Below, one piece after another: positions 5,418-9,459 of a DNA stretch of 9,459 nucleotides. The position numbers were made by a program, and so were the translations under genes. Origin of the DNA: JACDDK01 sp041747155 (GTDB lineage Bacteria; Actinomycetota; Rubrobacteria; Rubrobacterales; Rubrobacteraceae); the NCBI GenBank assembly GCA_041747155.1, contig JBGTFQ010000091.1, positions 1 through 9,459 on the forward strand, written 5' to 3'. The notes beneath the pieces were generated by a model. It had not been told where the DNA came from. It searched no databases and worked only from the letters and a program-made list of their open reading frames with translations. Positions within the stretch are counted from its first letter, which is position 1. Every line of letters begins with the position of its first letter.

Positions 5418-7697
5418 GTGGCCCTTGAGAGCTGGAAGCCTGTGCGAGTGGAGTTGCTCAACCTCCGCAAAGGCGGCGAGGAGTTCTGGGTGGAGATCAG
5501 CATCGTTCCCGTCGCCGTGGACGGCGGGGATCGTTACACTCACTGGGTCTCGATACAGCGGGAGGTTACCGCTCGCAAGAGGGCGGAGGCCGAGACGCGG
5601 CGCGAGGAGGAGCAGTTCCGCGCCGCCCTCGACCGGAACGCCTCGGACGTTGTCTTTATCCTCGAGGGAGATGCCACCGTGCGCTACGGTAGTCCCTCCT
5701 TACGAGGCGTGCTCGGGTACCGGCCAGAGGACCTCGTCGACACTAGCTTTCTCGACCATGTTCATCCCGATGATGCAGTAGCCGTGGAGAGCCTGTTGGA
5801 GGAGGCCGTCGCCGGTACCGACGTTACGACGCCCATGGGGTTCCGTTTCGCGCACGCCGACGGCACCTGGCGCTACCTGGAAGCGGTGGGCAACGGCCTG
5901 ATGGAGGATCCTGGCATGGAGGGCATAGTGATCAACGCCTGGGACACGACCGGGAGAAAGCGGGCCGAAGACGACGCTTATCTCAAGGACCGGGCCGTTG
6001 CCGCGAGCTCGAACGGCATAATAATCACGGACCCGAACCTCCCTGATAACCCAATCGTCTACGTCAACCCGAAGTTCGAAGAGATCACTGGCTACGAGGC
6101 AGCTGAGGCAATAGGCCTCAACTGCCGCTTTCTATCCAACTTGGAGAGGGAGCAGCCGACCACGGGCGAGCTGCGCATAGCCATAGCCGAGGGCCGGGAA
6201 TGGTCCGGGGCACTGCGCAACTACCGTAAAGACGGACAGGTCTTCTGGAACGAGCTCTACATCGCCCCCGTGCGTGACGGTGGCGGACGTCTGACTAACT
6301 TTATCGGCATACAGAAAGACATCACCGCGCAGAAGCTTTTGGAAGAGACGCTTGCACACCAAGCGTACTACGACTCCCTAACGGAGCTACCGAACCGGGT
6401 TCTGTTTCTGGACAGACTCTCTCACGCGCTCGCCCGCTCCGGACGTAGTAAGGATGAGGTCGCGGTGCTGTTCATTGACCTGGACAACTTCAAGGTCGTG
6501 AATGACTCTTTGGGCCACGAGACAGGAGACCAACTGCTCGTGGAAGTAGCCGGTCGCCTCTCGGACTGTCTCCGTCCCGCCGACACCGCCGCGCGTCTGG
6601 GCGGTGACGAGTTCGTAATCCTGCTAGAAGACATCGCCGGGCCTGGAGAGGCAAAGGCAGTCGCCGACAGGATGACAAGAGCGCTGGAGGCCCCTTTTCT
6701 GACCGGGGAACCCTCGGAAGGAGTGTTTGTCACCGCGAGCTTTGGGATCGCCTGCTCCGGCGACGGAGATCCTATCGATGTTGCTGAGGCCGAACAGGCG
6801 GGCAGCTTGCTACGAAATGCCGACCTTGCCATGTACCGGGCCAAGGATGGAGGCAAGAACAGCTACGAAGTCTTCAAGCCCTCGATGAGCACCCATGCGC
6901 ACGAGCGTTTGGAGCTAGAAACCGACCTGCATAAAGCGCTGGAACGGAATGAGTTCGTCTTACACTACCAGCCCGAAGTGTCCGTGCGAACCGGCAGGAT
7001 CTCCGGTATGGAGGCGCTACTGCGCTGGGAGCACCCGATCCGAGGGCTGATGTCGCCGATGGAGTTTGTACCGCTGGCCGAGGAAACCGGCCTGATAGTG
7101 CCAATCGGGCTGCGGGTACTGGAAGAAGCCTGTCTACAGATGCGCGAGTGGCAGACAAAGGCATCCGAAGGCTACCCGTTAAAGATGGGCGTCAACCTGT
7201 CGGCGCGACAATTCCAGCGGCCGGATCTCGTGGAGGAGGTCTCTCGGATACTGCGCGAGACCGGCCTCAGCCCCGAGTGCCTCGTCTTGGAGATCACGGA
7301 GACGGTAATGATGGGTGACGCTCCCCTTACCTCCGCCGCCCTTGGCAAGCTCAAGAGCCTCGGAGTGAGGATAGCCGTGGACGACTTTGGCACCGGCTAC
7401 TCTTCGCTCTCTTATCTCAAGCGCTTTCCAGTTGATTATCTCAAGATCGATCGCTCATTCGTGCAAAGGATAGCCGACGATATGGAAGACCGGGGCATAG
7501 TCTCGGCGACCATCGCCCTGGCCCATACCCTCAGCCTAGAAGCAGTCGCTGAAGGCGTGGAAACACAAGAGCAACTCGCCGAGCTCGGTAAGCTTGGCTG
7601 CGACCTTGCTCAGGGATACTATTTCAGCAAGCCCGCGCCAAAAGAAACGATCTCAAACCTTCTTGGCGCCAAATCCCGGATCAATCCCGGCCAATGA
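5418..7697 (+). CDS. PAS-LOV-GGDEF-EAL protein: predicted light-regulated diguanylate cyclase/phosphodiesterase
   Basis: This 759-residue product makes and/or degrades the second messenger cyclic-di-GMP. In order it has: the tail of a first PAS domain (1-53, whose start is out of frame upstream), PAS 2 (about 62-183), a LOV domain (about 192-304), GGDEF (about 308-487) and EAL (about 497-745). LOV signs are 'TDPNLPDNPIVYVN' entry, photoactive Cys236 in NCRFL, flavin-contacting Arg237 and probably Arg253, Asn268, Asn278 and Gln299 in 'FIGIQKDIT'. The cyclase motif GGDEF is intact (395-399), with an inhibitory I-site RxxD (Arg386-Asp389) exactly five residues before it. EAL residues are all visible: Glu532 (EALLRW), Asn593, Glu625 and Glu628 (EITE), Asp655-Asp656 (DDFGTGYSS), Lys676, Glu712 and Glu715, Gln732. 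Both activities therefore look possible. No membrane segment is present, so it is cytoplasmic. GTG 5418 is only the first start after the frameshift and has no clear ribosome binding site. The true N-terminus is probably at 5164-5170. Confidence 0.95.
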   Translation: MALESWKPVRVELLNLRKGGEEFWVEISIVPVAVDGGDRYTHWVSIQREVTARKRAEAETRREEEQFRAALDRNASDVVFILEGDATVRYGSPSLRGVLGYRPEDLVDTSFLDHVHPDDAVAVESLLEEAVAGTDVTTPMGFRFAHADGTWRYLEAVGNGLMEDPGMEGIVINAWDTTGRKRAEDDAYLKDRAVAASSNGIIITDPNLPDNPIVYVNPKFEEITGYEAAEAIGLNCRFLSNLEREQPTTGELRIAIAEGREWSGALRNYRKDGQVFWNELYIAPVRDGGGRLTNFIGIQKDITAQKLLEETLAHQAYYDSLTELPNRVLFLDRLSHALARSGRSKDEVAVLFIDLDNFKVVNDSLGHETGDQLLVEVAGRLSDCLRPADTAARLGGDEFVILLEDIAGPGEAKAVADRMTRALEAPFLTGEPSEGVFVTASFGIACSGDGDPIDVAEAEQAGSLLRNADLAMYRAKDGGKNSYEVFKPSMSTHAHERLELETDLHKALERNEFVLHYQPEVSVRTGRISGMEALLRWEHPIRGLMSPMEFVPLAEETGLIVPIGLRVLEEACLQMREWQTKASEGYPLKMGVNLSARQFQRPDLVEEVSRILRETGLSPECLVLEITETVMMGDAPLTSAALGKLKSLGVRIAVDDFGTGYSSLSYLKRFPVDYLKIDRSFVQRIADDMEDRGIVSATIALAHTLSLEAVAEGVETQEQLAELGKLGCDLAQGYYFSKPAPKETISNLLGAKSRINPGQ

Positions 7698-8167
7698 ACG
7701 AACCGCTAAAAGCTAGGAGGATGATGGCGACTATATCCTGAAGGATCAGTATTCCGATGGCGATACGACCGTGGTAAGCCTCGAGCTCGCTGCGGGATTC
7801 GAGCGAGCTTGGCGGCCAGAACAGTGCTGGAAAGACCGAGAGCCGCTGCTATGATGACCGCCGCTGGAAGGTCCAGGTCGAAAGCCAGGCCCACAGCAGT
7901 AAAGAGAACCGCGCTAATAGCGAGTTGCGCGACCCTGACTCCCAGAACTTCGGTTCGGATGACGTTGCGTAGGCGCAGGTGCAATCCGATGGTGAACAGC
8001 AGCAGCAACACGCCCATGTGTCCCAGTTCTTGCAGAAGGTCGCTCGCCGATTCCCCTACAGCGAAGAGCGCGAGGCCGGCGGCCAGATACCCGACGAGCG
8101 GCGGTATCTTCAGATAGCTGACCGCGAGTCCTAGAAGGTACGCTGAAGCTATCCAAATGGCTTCCAG
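7681..8167 (-). pseudogene. Truncated, frameshifted CPA2/KefB-type cation:proton antiporter (N-terminal third)
   Basis: The minus-strand frame from 8167 reads 'LEAIWIASAYLLGLAVSYL', 'KIPPLVGYLAAGLAL', 'LGHMGVLLLLFTIGLHLRL' and 'AALGLSSTVLAAKL'. These are the first four to five membrane helices of monovalent cation:proton antiporter-2 proteins, including the GLxxSSTVLAxKL motif. After 'AAKL' (near 7801-7806) one extra base shifts the frame. The other frame then continues the family sequence ('ELEAYHGRIAIGILILQDIV') to TGA 7681-7683. Only about 160 of the usual 400-600 residues remain, and the TrkA-N/NAD-binding part is absent. The family frame has no ATG, GTG or TTG near its start. CTG 8167, 8 bases after AGGGG, is the only possible initiator, and the ATG at 8175 is out of frame. 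The remnant overlaps the 3' end of the convergent c-di-GMP gene by 17 bases. Without the frameshift correction, the frame stops at 7706. Confidence 0.85.
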
Positions 8168-8208
8168 TTCAGCATCCCCTTTCGGTAGCCTTTTGTCAGG
8201 CGGGCGCT

Positions 8209-9459
8209 CTAGCGGTCTACGATATTCTCCAACTCGGATTGCAGGTTGCCCACGGCTTCGTCAGGAGGGACTTCGCCACGCAGGGAGGCGTTGAAGGTTC
8301 GAGCGAGTCTGGTGGATATATCCGAGTAGTACGGTGTCACCGGGCGCGGGCGAGCATTTTCGCCGATGATCTTGCCACCCTGCTCTATCACCGGAACTTC
8401 GCCCACGATGTCTTGGTCTTCGTAGAGCTTGCCGAGAGTCGGCAAGAAAGCACCTTCCTGAGCCCGGAGCTTCTGTTGCTTGGGGGCGGTCATGTACTTG
8501 ACGAAAGTCCAGGCGGCATCCAGGTTTTGCGAGTCCCGGTTTATGTACATATTCCAGCCACCGAGGCAACTGTAGCTCGTCATGCCCTTCTCGGCGACGG
8601 GGAGGGAAGCTATCCCGACTTGATCCAGCTTCACTTTTCCTTCTTGTTCGAGGATCTGGAACATGTACGGCCAGCCGCGAAGAAAGACCGCGTCACCGGC
8701 GTTGAAAGCGTCGAGCGAATCCTGCTCCCGGTAGTCGGCCACGTCCTGTGGAGATACACCGTCTTCGACCAGTGAGCGTTCTATGCGTAGCCCCTCGGCA
8801 GAACGTTCGCCGTCTATCTGTATGACATTCGGCGAGAGCGAGAGCGGTTTATCCGGGTCGTTGACGGTTATGTTGCCGGTCAGGACGCTGCCGCCCGCAT
8901 TCCAGATAAATTCCAGACCGTTGACTACGCCACCTTCGTAGTTGGCGCCCTGGAAGACGAAGCCATCCTTTATGTCCGCGTCTTGGGTGACCTTGTCGGC
9001 CATTTCCTTCAGTTCGTCCCAGGTCGTGGGCGCGTCCGAGAAGCCCGCGTCGTCCAGCAAATCCTGACGGTAGTACAGCAGCCCCGTATCCGTAAACCAC
9101 GGTACGCCATAGAACTTGTTTTCGTAGGAGCAGGAGGTGATCGGGGCTCCCAGAAAAGCGTCTGGAACCTGGGAGTGCATGTCCGTATACATGCGTCGGC
9201 TTACGTCCTCGATCCAGCCTTTATCCGCGAATTCCGAGGCCCAGATGACGTCGCCCCCGATCACATCTACCGGCGGCGTTGCTCCGGAGCTGATGTCGGA
9301 TTCTATCTCCCGCCGGTACTCGTCAGTGTTGGCTGAAGTCTCACGGTACTCTACTTCGATCTCACCCTCGTTGTCGCTGTTGAACTGGTCGATCAGTTGC
9401 TGCAACGTCCCGGACTCATCGGGACCGAAGGTGAAGAGGATCTTGGCGGGTCCACCACC
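8209..9459 (-). CDS. Sugar ABC transporter substrate-binding protein, family 1 (partial, N-terminus off the right edge)
   Basis: The minus-strand frame is open from the right edge (9459) to TAG 8209-8211, giving 416 visible residues. The true start and its lipoprotein signal peptide lie outside; the first visible residues, 'GGGPAKILFTFGPDESGTL', look like the mature N-terminus of such a lipoprotein. A TTG at 9405 is in frame but is internal. Family-1 (MalE/UgpB-type, COG1653) marks are 'LIDQFNSDN' helix, 'VDVIGGDVIWASEFADKGWI', 'FYGVPWFTDTGLLYYRQDLL', 'PTTWDELKEMADKV', 'FLRGWPYMFQI' and 'LGGWNMYINRDSQ'. Of the subgroups, the trehalose/maltose-binding ThuE/LpqY type fits best by eye, but the sugar is not certain. 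The protein would sit on the outer face of the cytoplasmic membrane and deliver sugar to an ABC permease. No permease gene follows in the window: 41 bases downstream comes the broken antiporter. Confidence 0.9.
   Translation of the reverse strand, partial: GGGPAKILFTFGPDESGTLQQLIDQFNSDNEGEIEVEYRETSANTDEYRREIESDISSGATPPVDVIGGDVIWASEFADKGWIEDVSRRMYTDMHSQVPDAFLGAPITSCSYENKFYGVPWFTDTGLLYYRQDLLDDAGFSDAPTTWDELKEMADKVTQDADIKDGFVFQGANYEGGVVNGLEFIWNAGGSVLTGNITVNDPDKPLSLSPNVIQIDGERSAEGLRIERSLVEDGVSPQDVADYREQDSLDAFNAGDAVFLRGWPYMFQILEQEGKVKLDQVGIASLPVAEKGMTSYSCLGGWNMYINRDSQNLDAAWTFVKYMTAPKQQKLRAQEGAFLPTLGKLYEDQDIVGEVPVIEQGGKIIGENARPRPVTPYYSDISTRLARTFNASLRGEVPPDEAVGNLQSELENIVDR

Noticed and set aside
7809..8117. 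Plus-strand open frame of 102 codons opposite the antiporter remnant
   Set aside because: It is rich in Arg, Thr and Ser, while the opposite strand encodes clear antiporter helices.
8239..8775. Plus-strand open frame of 178 codons opposite the sugar-binding protein gene
   Set aside because: It is antisense to a gene with clear family-1 substrate-binding motifs, and its translation has no recognisable domain.
1..9459. tRNA, rRNA, riboswitch and CRISPR arrays
   Set aside because: No cloverleaf with a CCA-end arm, no rRNA-like conserved stretch, no recognisable riboswitch core and no regularly spaced repeat was seen on either strand by reading alone.

Overview
The window looks like chromosomal DNA from a high-GC actinobacterium, and the Rubrobacter lineage is my best guess. 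This rests on codon use rich in G/C at third positions, a MarP-type membrane serine protease (an actinobacterial hallmark), a perfect -10 element followed by a purine-rich ribosome binding site, a TANNNT box placed exactly for a leaderless mRNA, and an IS630-type transposase tail. The taxon is inference, because no marker gene in the window settles it.

Layout, left to right. (1) Positions 1-2798, minus strand, hold a tight operon transcribed right to left. It contains rlmN (radical-SAM 23S rRNA/tRNA adenine-C2 methyltransferase), a small bacterial-PH membrane protein (YdbS-like) starting 1 base after the rlmN stop, and a large double-PH membrane protein (YdbT-like) overlapping its neighbour by 11 bases and running off the left edge. 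(2) Divergently, 2888-4039 plus encodes a CvpA-like membrane domain fused to a trypsin-like protease with all catalytic residues and the regulatory cysteine pair of MarP. (3) Positions 4089-4286 minus encode a 65-residue helical protein of unknown function. (4) Positions 4287-5163 have no intact gene. They hold a probable decayed minus-strand ORF, the last ~49 codons of an IS630-family transposase, several perfect inverted repeats and, just ahead of the next gene, two 10-bp palindromes repeated head to tail at an 11-bp period. (5) Positions 5164-7697 plus encode a PAS-PAS-LOV-GGDEF-EAL protein for cyclic-di-GMP turnover. Its LOV domain keeps the photoactive cysteine, and both the GGDEF and EAL domains keep their catalytic residues. 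The reading frame is broken within the first PAS domain by one missing C in a run of C. (6) Positions 7681-8167 minus are the N-terminal third of a CPA2/KefB-type cation:proton antiporter without a normal start codon, with one frameshift, and cut off at the 3' end where it meets the GGDEF-EAL gene. (7) Positions 8209-9459 minus encode a family-1 sugar ABC transporter substrate-binding protein whose N-terminus lies beyond the right edge.

The left half (1-4290) reads as a stable housekeeping and envelope neighbourhood. The stretch 4290-8200 reads as a rearranged, partly decaying segment: transposase remnant, truncated antiporter, and two single-base frameshifts. The most interesting element is the predicted blue-light-responsive c-di-GMP enzyme with its possible upstream operator. 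Whether its N-terminal PAS domain is expressed depends on whether the single-base frameshift is real.
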